In this document: positions 1 through 7,531 of the stretch, in pieces
Position numbering within the stretch: position 1 is the stretch's first letter
How the letters are laid out: each line of letters opens with the position of its first letter
DNA from: Flavobacteriaceae bacterium
GTDB lineage: Bacteria; Bacteroidota; Bacteroidia; Flavobacteriales; Flavobacteriaceae
Reading direction: 5' to 3'
Assembly: GCA_021647405.1 (NCBI GenBank)
Contig: JAKIUU010000011.1
Location: forward strand, 1 to 64,000
DNA length: 64,000 bases
Notes under the pieces: generated by a model
Database searches by the model: none
Told to the model about the DNA's origin: nothing
The model's input: only the letters and a program-made list of their open reading frames with translations
Made by a program: the position numbers and the translations under genes

Positions 1-111
1 AAATATTTACAATTGTATCTAAATGAGTTTGTCTATAAACTCAATAGAAGATACTTTGGTGAAAGAATATTTGATAGACTTATAATTGCTAATATAACAG
101 GTTATGAGTAA
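1..111 (+). mobile_element. IS1595-family (ISXO2-like) transposase, C-terminal fragment
   Basis: The first 111 bases are open in frame 1 and end in TAA. They encode 36 residues containing YLNEFVYKLNRRYF and RIFDRLI. This matches the conserved C-terminus of ISXO2/IS1595 DDE transposases, which typically read YL-x-EF-x-(Y/F)-R-x-NRR followed by a (I/F)-(F/D) segment. The 5' part lies outside the window, so it is unknown whether the element is intact. I could not identify a terminal inverted repeat downstream of the stop with confidence. Confidence 0.75.
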
Positions 112-169
112 TTACGGATATACAAAAAAATTAACTTGTAATTGCCACTTTATTAATAGAAAACAGAAG

Positions 170-202
170 TTGTCTCTGTTTAAAAAGAAAGCGATATCTT
201 TG
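170..202 (+). promoter_or_regulatory. Bacteroidetes-type promoter for a candidate small RNA
   Basis: TTG at 170-172 and TATCTTTG at 195-202 fit the Bacteroidetes -33/-7 pattern (TTG, about 20 nt, TAnnTTTG). The predicted start is near 208-210, exactly where a 12-bp RNA stem begins. No coding frame of any length follows, so the promoter probably serves a non-coding transcript. Confidence 0.55.
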
Positions 203-207
203 CAACA

Positions 208-310
208 CTTTCCTCCGGTTATCTTGTTTGTTTATTTCATAGGCAAATGGGTATTAAATTAGATTACTCGTATTTTTTATTTTTTTACTTTTAACCGGAG
301 GGATTTTTCT
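208..310 (+). ncRNA. Candidate structured small RNA (6S-like architecture)
   Basis: CCTCCGGTTA at 212-221 is the exact reverse complement of TAACCGGAGG at 292-301. One U-G and one U-A pair extend it outward, giving a 12-bp closing stem. Inside lies a long, mostly unpaired, U-rich bubble and a short apical hairpin (GGGTA/TACTC, about 249-269). The 3' strand runs into a short U tract (304-308). A -7 element sits just upstream of the 5' strand. A closing stem, large asymmetric bubble and apical loop in about 100 nt resemble 6S-type RNAs, which are known in Flavobacteria (6S-Flavo). That assignment is inference; another regulatory RNA is possible. Confidence 0.45.
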
Positions 311-662
311 CCGTAATTTATACACTCATATTCAGTGTTTTAATTTAATGCGACCAATATATAAAAATATTTTATATAAAGAAATAGCGGAAATAGGTAA
401 TTTTCAATCTAGCGGAATCGCTAGAAATACAAAAATGAGGGGGGGGTAATGTACTGAAAAACAGCCTCTAATATGAATGTAAATTTAACTACAGTTTTAA
501 AATACAAAATAAAAGATTTTTTAAAACGCAGATTTGTAAATTTAAAAGAAAAAGGAACTTGGTTTAAGGGTTTAAATTGTAGTTTTAAACTTGAAAAAGA
601 AAAGAGTGGGTTAAATCTACACCGTATAAAAGTTTTAACTTGCTTTTCTATAACTATAAGCC
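311..662. other. Non-coding stretch with one hairpin and an 8-G run
   Basis: I see no convincing gene here. It holds a perfect 7-bp hairpin (TCTAGCG, loop GAAT, CGCTAGA; 408-425) and a run of eight G at 439-446, odd for such AT-rich DNA. A 67-codon frame at 473-676 is lysine/leucine-rich, resembles nothing known and overlaps the end of the next gene, so I treat it as spurious. Confidence 0.5.
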
Positions 663-1112
663 TTAAAAATAGATAACCTTTATTTCTTTTGTGGTATTGG
701 CGTTTAAATAAAAATTGGCTTTGGTGAATTTAGGTTTATTTCCCAAGCCGATGGTTTTATAATTTGTAAAACCAATCCCTTCTTTTGGGAGTAAAAAACC
801 TTTGTCTATTTTGCCGTTTTTATTTTCATCGTGTAAAATATTAACGGCATATGTACCTTTAGGGAGGGTTTTAAAAACCACACTTGAAGAGTCGTTATGA
901 ATAAGAGCGATATCTTTTTTTAAATATTTTTTATACTTCTGGTCGGGGATGGAACCTTCTTTATTGTACAAAGCAAACTGAACCACCCCTTTTGAGTTAC
1001 GCAAGTGTTTTACCACCACAGTTAAAGTATAGGTTTCTTGTACCTCTTTTTCGTTAAACGAAAAAAGTATGAAAAGGAGAAATAAGAATGTTATCTTTTT
1101 TACTGATGCCAT
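663..1112 (-). CDS. DUF2141-family secreted protein
   Basis: A 149-residue protein with an N-terminal hydrophobic signal segment (residues 4-19) and a beta-sandwich-like body. The body has the DUF2141 pattern: a strand with a GVVQFALYN-type segment, then LPKGTYAVNILHDENKNGKID with the typical D-x-N-x-(N/D)-G turn, then a GIGFTN segment. DUF2141 proteins are exported Bacteroidetes proteins of unknown role, and the Asp/Asn-rich turn could bind calcium (inference). It is the last gene of the ABC export cluster and its start overlaps the preceding membrane gene by 13 bp, so the two are probably co-translated. Confidence 0.8.
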   Translation of the reverse strand: MASVKKITFLFLLFILFSFNEKEVQETYTLTVVVKHLRNSKGVVQFALYNKEGSIPDQKYKKYLKKDIALIHNDSSSVVFKTLPKGTYAVNILHDENKNGKIDKGFLLPKEGIGFTNYKTIGLGNKPKFTKANFYLNANTTKEIKVIYF

Positions 1113-1489
1113 TTAAGGGTAGATAAGTAAGCCGAAAATGTAAAGATTGATGTCAAAGTAGCTCTAAAGATAAGTGCACCGATGGTTTTAGTTTCGTAAA
1201 TACCGTCAAGATTGATATAAATAAACAGCCCAATAAGGGTTAAAACTAAAAGAGCAACCGATGCTGCCAAGGGTTTGTATGTCCACTTTTTTAGCCTTAT
1301 AAGTCCATACACAGAGGCCAAATAGAGAAAACTGCTGATAAAGTTTGCCCAAACTACAAATAAGACATAGTTGCCTTCTTTTGCCCTTATGCCAAACCAG
1401 TCAAAAATGACCGAACTGCTTAAAAAGAGCGTCAGTAAGGCAAAAGCTAGTAATATAACTACTGTGATTATTTTAAGTGTTTTTTTCAT
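1100..1489 (-). CDS. Small integral membrane protein, function unknown
   Basis: A 129-residue protein with four predicted membrane helices (about residues 7-27, 43-64, 74-93 and 103-122) and a basic start (MKKTLK). I recognise no family motif. It lies 12 bp after the ABC-2 permease gene and overlaps the DUF2141 gene, so it belongs to the same minus-strand operon. It may be an accessory membrane component or an unrelated passenger. Confidence 0.7.
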   Translation of the reverse strand: MKKTLKIITVVILLAFALLTLFLSSSVIFDWFGIRAKEGNYVLFVVWANFISSFLYLASVYGLIRLKKWTYKPLAASVALLVLTLIGLFIYINLDGIYETKTIGALIFRATLTSIFTFSAYLSTLKWHQ

Positions 1490-1501
1490 AAGTCTTGTAT
1501 T

Positions 1502-2623
1502 TTAATTTACTTTTTTATAGCTGTATACCGCCAGGCCGTTCATAACAACCGCATATAATAATGTTTTAATAAATTGGGGGAGGATATCGGTAAAACCGGC
1601 GCCTTTAAGCATCACCATACGCATGACTTCAACAAAATACTTAATGGGATTAAATTCGGTGAGCATTTGTGCCCATTCTGGCATACTTTCTATAGGCGTA
1701 AACAAACCGCTCATCAAAATAAAAATCACCATAAAAAACCAGGCGATAAACATGGCTTGTTGCTGGGTGTCTGTAAAGTTCGAAATAAATAAGCCGATAC
1801 CTAAAATAACCAAAATGTAGATAGAAGTGTAGGCATACATTAGTAAAATACTTCCTAAAATTGGGACATTAAACAAAGCTTTGGCAATGGTTAACCCTAC
1901 TGTTAAAAGAACTAGACCCAATACCCAAAAAGGGAATAATTTGCCAACTATAAACTGGTATTTTTTAATAGGTGTCACGTTTATTTGTTCTAAAGTGCCC
2001 ATTTCTTTTTCGCGTACAATGTTCATCCCCGAAAGGAAAAGTGTGACCATAGTGACCAATAAAACCAAGATACCTGGCACCATATAGGTTTTATAATTCA
2101 GCGTTTTGTTATACCAAAAAAGCGGAATAGCTTCAATTATTTTTGGTTTCGTTTTGTTGCCAGAAGCAATGATTAATTTGGTTTTTAATTGTTTGTTGAA
2201 TTGCTGAATTATTTGTGTGATATACACATTTTCGACGCCTGCCGCCGCGCCGTCAATGGCATTAAGGGTGACTGCTAATGCCGTTTTTTTTTCTTTTACT
2301 AAATCGCGATCAAAATGATTGGGAATTTCTAAAATAACATCGACTGTGCCTTTTTGCATCGCTAAATTGGCTGTTTTCTCAGAAGGATATTCGGCAATAA
2401 TATTAAAATAAGATGAGGTTCTAAATTTATCTATAAGTTCTCTAGACATTGAACTGTGATTGTGATCTATATAAGAAAACTTGATATTTTTTATCTCAAA
2501 AGTGGCCGCATTCGAAAGGATTATTAGCTGTATAAGCGGCATAATAAAGATAATAGGCAGCATCCCTTTATTGCGAAAGATTTGCTTGAATTCCTTTTGT
2601 ATGATGTATCCTATAGTTTTCAT
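1502..2623 (-). CDS. ABC-2 type transporter permease (YbhR/YhhJ-like)
   Basis: A 373-residue ABC-2 permease. It has an N-terminal helix (about 20-40), a large extracytoplasmic domain (about 45-175) and five or six C-terminal helices. The cytoplasmic coupling segment reads REKEMGTLEQINVTPIK, the signature of the YhhJ/YbhS/YbhR family. It abuts the second permease gene, with one shared base at 2623, and the two should form the heteromeric membrane part of the exporter. With the HlyD- and TolC-type proteins upstream it probably expels drugs or other small hydrophobic compounds; the substrate cannot be read from the sequence. Confidence 0.9.
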   Translation of the reverse strand: MKTIGYIIQKEFKQIFRNKGMLPIIFIMPLIQLIILSNAATFEIKNIKFSYIDHNHSSMSRELIDKFRTSSYFNIIAEYPSEKTANLAMQKGTVDVILEIPNHFDRDLVKEKKTALAVTLNAIDGAAAGVENVYITQIIQQFNKQLKTKLIIASGNKTKPKIIEAIPLFWYNKTLNYKTYMVPGILVLLVTMVTLFLSGMNIVREKEMGTLEQINVTPIKKYQFIVGKLFPFWVLGLVLLTVGLTIAKALFNVPILGSILLMYAYTSIYILVILGIGLFISNFTDTQQQAMFIAWFFMVIFILMSGLFTPIESMPEWAQMLTEFNPIKYFVEVMRMVMLKGAGFTDILPQFIKTLLYAVVMNGLAVYSYKKVN

Positions 2624-3729
2624 TATTCTAATCTTATTTTATATTTTCTCACACTTAATGACATAAAAAACAAGGACATACCGAAAAGGATTAATGTCTC
2701 TTTCCATATAAAAGAAAAACCAACACCTTTTAGCATAATTTCTTTGAGGATAATTAAAAACCATTTGGCAGGAATAATATTACTCAATATCTGTAGAGGC
2801 AAAGGCATACTTGTTATGGGAAAAATAAATCCGGATAGTAAAATAGTAGGGAGCATAAGACCCATTAACGAAATCATCATTGCGGTTTGTTGTGTTGCCG
2901 AAATAGTAGAAATTAAAATTCCTAATGACAATGAGGTGATGATAAATAAAACACTTTCTAATCCCAATAAAAACAAACTGCCTTGTACTGGCATGCCAAA
3001 TACGAAAATACTGAGAACAACAATTATTGTAGCGTTTATAAGCGACAAGAAAATATAGGGAATTACTTTACCTATAATGACTAAATACGGTTTTAAAGGC
3101 GACACCAAAAGGATTTCCATCGTGCCCAATTCTTTTTCGCGTGTGATGGAAATAGAGGTCATCATAGCCGACACCAACATTAAAATAATGGTCATAACAC
3201 CCGGTACAAACATAAAAACACTTTTAAGCTCGGGGTTGTAAACCATACGTGTTTGTGTACTAATTTGATGAGGTGTTTTGATTCTTTTATTTAGTTCTTG
3301 CTGATATTTTTGTAAAATAGCATTGGTGTAATTACTGATGGTTTGAGCCGTATTGGGCTCTGTGGCGTCGGTAATAATTTGGATCTTTGCCAAGTTCTTT
3401 TTAACGAGGTTCTTGCTAAAATCAGGTTCAAAAACCAGTACTGCTTTTACTTTTCCCTTTTTAAAAACAGCTTCAATTTCGGTGTCACTTTTTATAACTT
3501 GTTTGTTGCTAAAATATTTAGAAGCCGTTATTTTATTGATAATTTCTTGTGTGGTAGCATCTTTAGATTTGTCGAAAATAGCGATATCAACATTGTTAAT
3601 TTCGTTGGTAATGGCAAAACCAAAAAGCATAATTTGCGCAATGGGCATACCAAAAAGTATAAACAATGAACGTTTATCTCTAAAGATGTGGTAAAATTCT
3701 TTTTTTATAAAACCTATAAATCTTTTCAT
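2623..3729 (-). CDS. ABC-2 type transporter permease (YbhS-like)
   Basis: A 368-residue paralogue of the following permease with the same topology: one N-terminal helix, a roughly 130-residue periplasmic domain, then a helical bundle. The coupling motif is REKELGTMEILLVSPLKP. This is the first of the two adjacent permeases and presumably its dimer partner. Its start follows a 170-bp gap after the second ATPase gene that holds strong hairpins, which could adjust the ratio of ATPase to permease by RNA processing or partial termination (inference). Confidence 0.9.
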   Translation of the reverse strand: MKRFIGFIKKEFYHIFRDKRSLFILFGMPIAQIMLFGFAITNEINNVDIAIFDKSKDATTQEIINKITASKYFSNKQVIKSDTEIEAVFKKGKVKAVLVFEPDFSKNLVKKNLAKIQIITDATEPNTAQTISNYTNAILQKYQQELNKRIKTPHQISTQTRMVYNPELKSVFMFVPGVMTIILMLVSAMMTSISITREKELGTMEILLVSPLKPYLVIIGKVIPYIFLSLINATIIVVLSIFVFGMPVQGSLFLLGLESVLFIITSLSLGILISTISATQQTAMMISLMGLMLPTILLSGFIFPITSMPLPLQILSNIIPAKWFLIILKEIMLKGVGFSFIWKETLILFGMSLFFMSLSVRKYKIRLE

Positions 3730-3750
3730 TTTTTACTTATTAACTCTCTT

Positions 3751-3871
3751 AAGGGTTCAAAACCCTTCGAGTGTTGGGTTGTTTTATTAAATTCCTGCAA
3801 GGTTTTTATAACCATGTAGGTGTTTTTTATTTTCTTATTAAGTCCTACAAGGTTATAAAAACCTTGCAGGA
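3751..3871. repeat. Two palindromic (REP-like) hairpins between ATPase and permease genes
   Basis: The first is AAGGGTT/AACCCTT (3751-3757 and 3761-3767, 3-nt loop). The second is much longer. Bases 3793-3813 are the exact reverse complement of 3851-3871 (21 bp), and pairing continues inward to 3820/3844 with one mismatch, giving a 28-bp stem around a 23-nt loop. AAGGTTTTTATAACC-type cores like this are common intergenic repeats in Flavobacteria. The element lies inside an operon, so it is transcribed. Confidence 0.75.
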
Positions 3872-3898
3872 CAATATTATTTGGAGAGTTTTTTTAAT

Positions 3899-4633
3899 TT
3901 ACCCTCTCGCTAATTTTAAAAATACGTCATTCATATTGTCAACTTTAAAGTGTTGTTTTAGCTTTTTAGGACTGTCTAAAGCTTCAATTTTACCGTCAAC
4001 CATAATCGATACACGGTCGCAATATTCGGCTTCATCCATATAATGTGTGGTGACAAAAATAGTGGTGCCGTTATGCGCTGTTTTGTAAATCATTTCCCAA
4101 AATTGACGTCGGGTTATGGGATCCACACCACCTGTAGGCTCATCTAAAAATACAATTTTAGGATCGTGTAATAAAGCGACTGAAAAAGCCAGTTTTTGTT
4201 TCCAACCCAAAGGCAAACTACCCACCAATTCATCGGCTATGTCTTCTAAGCCCAATTCGGCTAAAAGTTTATGTGTTTTTTCTTTGATACGCTTGCGCGA
4301 TAAGCCGTAAATACCGCCAAAAAAAGTGATGTTTTCTTTAACGGTTAAATCGTCGTACAAGGCAAACTTCTGACTCATATACCCAATGTTTTTTTTGATG
4401 TCTTCGGGATGGGTATAAACATCAAATCCGGCTACTTGCGCTGCGCCTTTTGACGGTTTAGAAATGCCAATGAGCATTTTCATAGCGGTGGTTTTCCCCG
4501 CACCGTTAGCACCCAAAAAACCAAAAATTTCGCCTTTATTGACCTTGAAAGAAATGGCGTTAACAGCGGTAAAATCGCCAAATATTTTGGTGAGGTCTTT
4601 AACTTGTATGATATGTTTAGTGTTTGTTTCCAT
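3899..4633 (-). CDS. ABC transporter ATP-binding protein (matches C-terminal half of YbhF)
   Basis: A 244-residue ABC ATPase. Walker A is GANGAGKT (41-48), the signature is degenerate (LPLGWKQ, about 148) and Walker B is IVFLDEP, followed by a D-loop and the switch His in VTTHYMDEAE. The LPLGWKQ signature is the form seen in the second ABC domain of YbhF. I place the start at METNTK; an upstream in-frame ATG would add 11 residues encoded by a palindromic repeat. Together with the preceding ATPase it should energise the two permeases. Confidence 0.88.
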   Translation of the reverse strand: METNTKHIIQVKDLTKIFGDFTAVNAISFKVNKGEIFGFLGANGAGKTTAMKMLIGISKPSKGAAQVAGFDVYTHPEDIKKNIGYMSQKFALYDDLTVKENITFFGGIYGLSRKRIKEKTHKLLAELGLEDIADELVGSLPLGWKQKLAFSVALLHDPKIVFLDEPTGGVDPITRRQFWEMIYKTAHNGTTIFVTTHYMDEAEYCDRVSIMVDGKIEALDSPKKLKQHFKVDNMNDVFLKLARG

Positions 4634-4643
4634 TTTTAAATTT

Positions 4644-4695
4644 AGACCTGACAGGTTTCTCGCCAAAGTCGGACAGGTTAAAACCTGTTAGGTCT
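4644..4695. repeat. Palindromic repeat with AACCTGACAGG-type core
   Basis: AGACCTGACAGGTTT (4644-4658) pairs with AAACCTGTTAGGTCT (4681-4695) with one mismatch. A nested hairpin ACAGGTT-AA-AACCTGT lies at 4673-4688. Such cores are widespread intergenic repeats in Bacteroidetes. It lies just before the start of the second ATPase gene. Confidence 0.7.
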
Positions 4696-4708
4696 GTTGG
4701 TCTGTTTT

Positions 4709-5611
4709 TTATTTTGCCAGCTCCATAAAGGTGTCTTCTATAGTTGCTTTCGTTTCGGCTATCAGTATATTTTTAAGGCCTTTTTCTTCTAAATAGTGGC
4801 GTAATTTATCCGATTTAAATGCGGTATTTTTATCGCTGTAATGCACAAACTCGCCAAAAGGATAGATGCTGTAACTGTCTGGATAGGCCTTTAAACTTTC
4901 TATAAGTAGGTACATATTATCGGCACGCACATTGTATATTTTTTTAGGATGGTGCTTTACAATTTCTTGCGGACTGTCTATTTGTAATATTTTTCCGTCC
5001 TGAATCAGCGCAATACGGTCGCACAAAGCGGCTTCGTCCATATAAGGTGTCGATACCAAAATGGTAATGCCTTTTTGCTGAAGGCGTTTAAGCATATCCC
5101 AAAATTCTTTACGCGATACGGGGTCAACACCCGTAGTTGGCTCATCTAAAAACAACACTTTGGGTTTGTGAATTAAAGCACAGCTCAAAGCTAATTTTTG
5201 TTTCATACCGCCTGATAAATCGCCAGCCCGACGGTTTTTAAAAGGCTCAATTTGCACATAGATGTCTTTTATCAAATCGTAATTTTCGGCAATAGTTGTT
5301 CCAAAAATAGTGGCAAAAAAAGTCAGATTTTCTTCTACCGTTAAATCCTGATAAAGCGAAAAGCGTCCTGGCATATACCCCACGCTGTTTCTAATATCTT
5401 TAAAATGCGAAAGCACATCATATCCGGCTACGCTGGCAGTACCTTCATCGGCTATCAAAAGGGTGGTCAGAATTCTGAATAAGGTGGTTTTACCAGCACC
5501 ATCAGGGCCGATAAGACCAAATAATTCGCCTTCATTAACTTCAAAAGAAATGTTTTTTAAAGCTTTAACAGTTTTAAAAGATTTGCTGATATTTTTAATT
5601 TTTATGCCCAT
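4709..5611 (-). CDS. ABC transporter ATP-binding protein (matches N-terminal half of YbhF)
   Basis: A 300-residue ABC ATPase with Walker A GPDGAGKT (35-42), a canonical signature region DLSGGMKQKLAL, Walker B VLFLDEP and the switch segment VSTPYMDEAALCDR, where Pro replaces the usual switch His. In YbhF-type exporters two ATPase domains are fused in one protein; here they are two genes, this one with the canonical signature. The roughly 70-residue C-terminal extension is typical of the drug-export DrrA-like family. Confidence 0.88.
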   Translation of the reverse strand: MGIKIKNISKSFKTVKALKNISFEVNEGELFGLIGPDGAGKTTLFRILTTLLIADEGTASVAGYDVLSHFKDIRNSVGYMPGRFSLYQDLTVEENLTFFATIFGTTIAENYDLIKDIYVQIEPFKNRRAGDLSGGMKQKLALSCALIHKPKVLFLDEPTTGVDPVSRKEFWDMLKRLQQKGITILVSTPYMDEAALCDRIALIQDGKILQIDSPQEIVKHHPKKIYNVRADNMYLLIESLKAYPDSYSIYPFGEFVHYSDKNTAFKSDKLRHYLEEKGLKNILIAETKATIEDTFMELAK

Positions 5612-5639
5612 CGAAGTCGTTTTAATACAAAAATTCCTG

Positions 5640-6134
5640 TTATTTTTTATTGTGATTCATTTGCATCATGCCTTTGCCTCCTTTACCGTGCATCTGTTTT
5701 TCGTGAGCGGCAAACCAAGAAGGAACTTCAATATTATTATCGTAGATATAGCTGGCAATTTTTTCGAGATCGGCTGTTTTAAAAGCTTGTTTTGGCATCA
5801 CTTTAAAGCGTGTTACAGCGCCTTTCATCAAAGCCTTTTCTGCTGTAGGATTGCTGGCCCAAGCCACAACGGCCTTTACAAAAGCTTCTTTGGTTTGATG
5901 TTGCATACTGTATCTTTTTTTAACAGCAATCATAGGCGGTGCAATAATAGCATCGTGTGATTCTGTGTTGGGATTATGACACGCATAACAATTGGTTTTA
6001 AACAATTCATAACCTTCACCCGATTGAGCGGTTTGTTGCTTGTTTGCAGTCTTTTTTTGTTTCGGATTATCACATCCGATAAGGACTAAACCAAGAGCCA
6101 AAGCAATGAATGATAATTTTTTAAATTCTTTCAT
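5640..6134 (-). CDS. c-type cytochrome lipoprotein
   Basis: A 164-residue protein with a lipoprotein signal (LIGC, lipidated Cys about 21) and one heme c site CYACH (49-53), followed by the PPMIAVKKRY segment common in short flavobacterial cytochromes. Met residues in the FKVMPKQAF segment could supply the distal ligand. The C-terminus is Met/His/Gly/Lys-rich (MHGKGGKGMMQMNH), suggestive of metal binding. It lies between the lipoprotein gene and the first ATPase gene of the exporter operon, which is an unusual place for a cytochrome. Confidence 0.82.
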   Translation of the reverse strand: MKEFKKLSFIALALGLVLIGCDNPKQKKTANKQQTAQSGEGYELFKTNCYACHNPNTESHDAIIAPPMIAVKKRYSMQHQTKEAFVKAVVAWASNPTAEKALMKGAVTRFKVMPKQAFKTADLEKIASYIYDNNIEVPSWFAAHEKQMHGKGGKGMMQMNHNKK

Positions 6135-6174
6135 GTTAAATTTTTAAAAGGTTAATTCAATTGTTTTTTTTTGG

Positions 6175-6627
6175 CTATTTAAAATATTTTTTATACTGTG
6201 TTAAGTGCTTATTCAAAATGTTAAAACTCTTCTTACAAGTATTTAGGTCTGATGCCCCCAAATCTTCAAATACTTTTTTCATAGGAATCAAATAGTTGTG
6301 TAATTGGGTATGGGCTTCGCCTGTCATAGTACATTTGATTAGGATAGATTTAAACTGCATTTCTAAACTGTCTTTTAACGTGGCGTAAGCCGCAACCGAT
6401 TCGGTGTCTGAAAAATTCTGCATCAGCGCCCTCATGTTTTTGATGCCAGTGGTAGTTTCGGGATTTGCACTCCACAAATTGCCGTCATAAAGTTGTACAG
6501 GCGTTCCTTTTTCATGGCTGTGGACTTCTTCGGTTTCAGAATGTTTTTCCTTTTTTTGCGGATTACCACAAGATACTATGAGTACTGTAAGACTAAATAC
6601 AAGTGTTATTTTTAAGATATTTTTCAT
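6175..6627 (-). CDS. Lipoprotein of unknown function
   Basis: A 150-residue protein with a lipoprotein signal (LIVSC, Cys about 20) and a His/Glu-rich linker (HSETEEVHSHEKG). The body is mainly helical and has two cysteines (CTMTGEAH and NTCKKS). I recognise no family by name; the CTMTGEAHTQLHNYL segment resembles small exported proteins found beside heavy-metal or redox genes (inference). It starts 7 bp after the adaptor gene and precedes the cytochrome. The pairing of His-rich lipoprotein and Met/His-rich cytochrome hints at a shared metal or redox role. Confidence 0.7.
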   Translation of the reverse strand: MKNILKITLVFSLTVLIVSCGNPQKKEKHSETEEVHSHEKGTPVQLYDGNLWSANPETTTGIKNMRALMQNFSDTESVAAYATLKDSLEMQFKSILIKCTMTGEAHTQLHNYLIPMKKVFEDLGASDLNTCKKSFNILNKHLTQYKKYFK

Positions 6628-6634
6628 GTGCTAT

Positions 6635-7531
6635 TTATTTTTTAGTTGTGTTAAGCCACATTTCGGCGGGCATACCAATTTTTAGAGAGCCGTCATTTTT
6701 AACGTCTATTTTAACGGCGTAAACCAAATTGACGCGTTCTTCTTTGGTCTGAATAATTTTAGGGGTAAACTCGGCTTCCGAAGCCACCCAAGTAACAATG
6801 CCTTTGTAGTTTTTCATCGCTTTACCAGCATCTATTTTAACGGTCACTTTTTGCCCGATTTTAAGATATGCCAATTGGGGCTCGCTTACATAAACGCGTA
6901 ATTCCATTGTGCTTAAATCGGCAATTTTATACAGTGGTTTGCCAAAAGTTGTTATTTCTCCGGGTTCGGCATATTTTACCAAAACGGTACCGTTTGCCGG
7001 GTTTTTAATATAGCTTTTTGCTATTTTATCTTCAACCTGTTTGAGTTGTGCCGATACGCTTTTGGCTTCGTTTACCACGGCGGTATTTTGCGTTTCGATA
7101 CTTTTAATTTGTTGTTTTAAAACACTTACTTTTCCTAAGGTATCGTCTAATTGTTTTTTAGTAGCCGATTGTACTTTAAACAAATTCTGAATACGCTGTA
7201 AATTACTGTTAGCGGTTTCTAACTGCGCTTTTAATACGGCTATTTGCGATAAAACACCTCTAGACTTAGCAAATATTATTTGCTTGTTTGCCAATAATTG
7301 TTGTTTGTTTAAATACAGCGGCAGCGTATCTACAATACCTACTGTTGTTCCTTTTTTTATAAGCTTGCCTTCATCAACAGTAAAGGCTATAAGTTGGCCG
7401 TTGGCTTGCGCCGATACGGTAATTTCGGTCGCTTCAAAGTTGCCGTAAGCGTCGGCTTTAGTGTCGTTATTGCAAGACCAAAATATAAAAAAGGCCGTGC
7501 TATAAGCTGCTATTTTAATGAGATGTTTCAT
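6635..7531 (-). CDS. HlyD/YbhG-family membrane fusion (periplasmic adaptor) protein
   Basis: A 298-residue lipoprotein (FFIFWSC, Cys about 20) with the adaptor layout. A barrel-sandwich half (about 38-65, VSAQANGQLIAFTVDEGKLIKKG) comes first. A coiled-coil hairpin follows (about 75-165). The second lipoyl half reads IKNPANGTVLVKYAEPGE, and a beta-barrel ends in IGMPAEMWL. It should bridge the inner-membrane ABC permeases and the TolC-type duct encoded just upstream. Its first 17 bases overlap the TolC gene. Confidence 0.9.
   Translation of the reverse strand: MKHLIKIAAYSTAFFIFWSCNNDTKADAYGNFEATEITVSAQANGQLIAFTVDEGKLIKKGTTVGIVDTLPLYLNKQQLLANKQIIFAKSRGVLSQIAVLKAQLETANSNLQRIQNLFKVQSATKKQLDDTLGKVSVLKQQIKSIETQNTAVVNEAKSVSAQLKQVEDKIAKSYIKNPANGTVLVKYAEPGEITTFGKPLYKIADLSTMELRVYVSEPQLAYLKIGQKVTVKIDAGKAMKNYKGIVTWVASEAEFTPKIIQTKEERVNLVYAVKIDVKNDGSLKIGMPAEMWLNTTKK

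Noticed and set aside
473..676. 67-codon plus-strand frame
   Set aside because: Low-complexity Lys/Leu-rich product, no recognisable motif, overlaps the end of the DUF2141 gene; AT-rich chance frame.
1574..3694. Several plus-strand frames opposite the ABC permease genes
   Set aside because: They are antisense shadows of strongly supported permease genes and lack family features.
3751..4695. CRISPR array
   Set aside because: The repeats are inverted, few and of different sequence, without regular spacers; REP-like hairpins fit.
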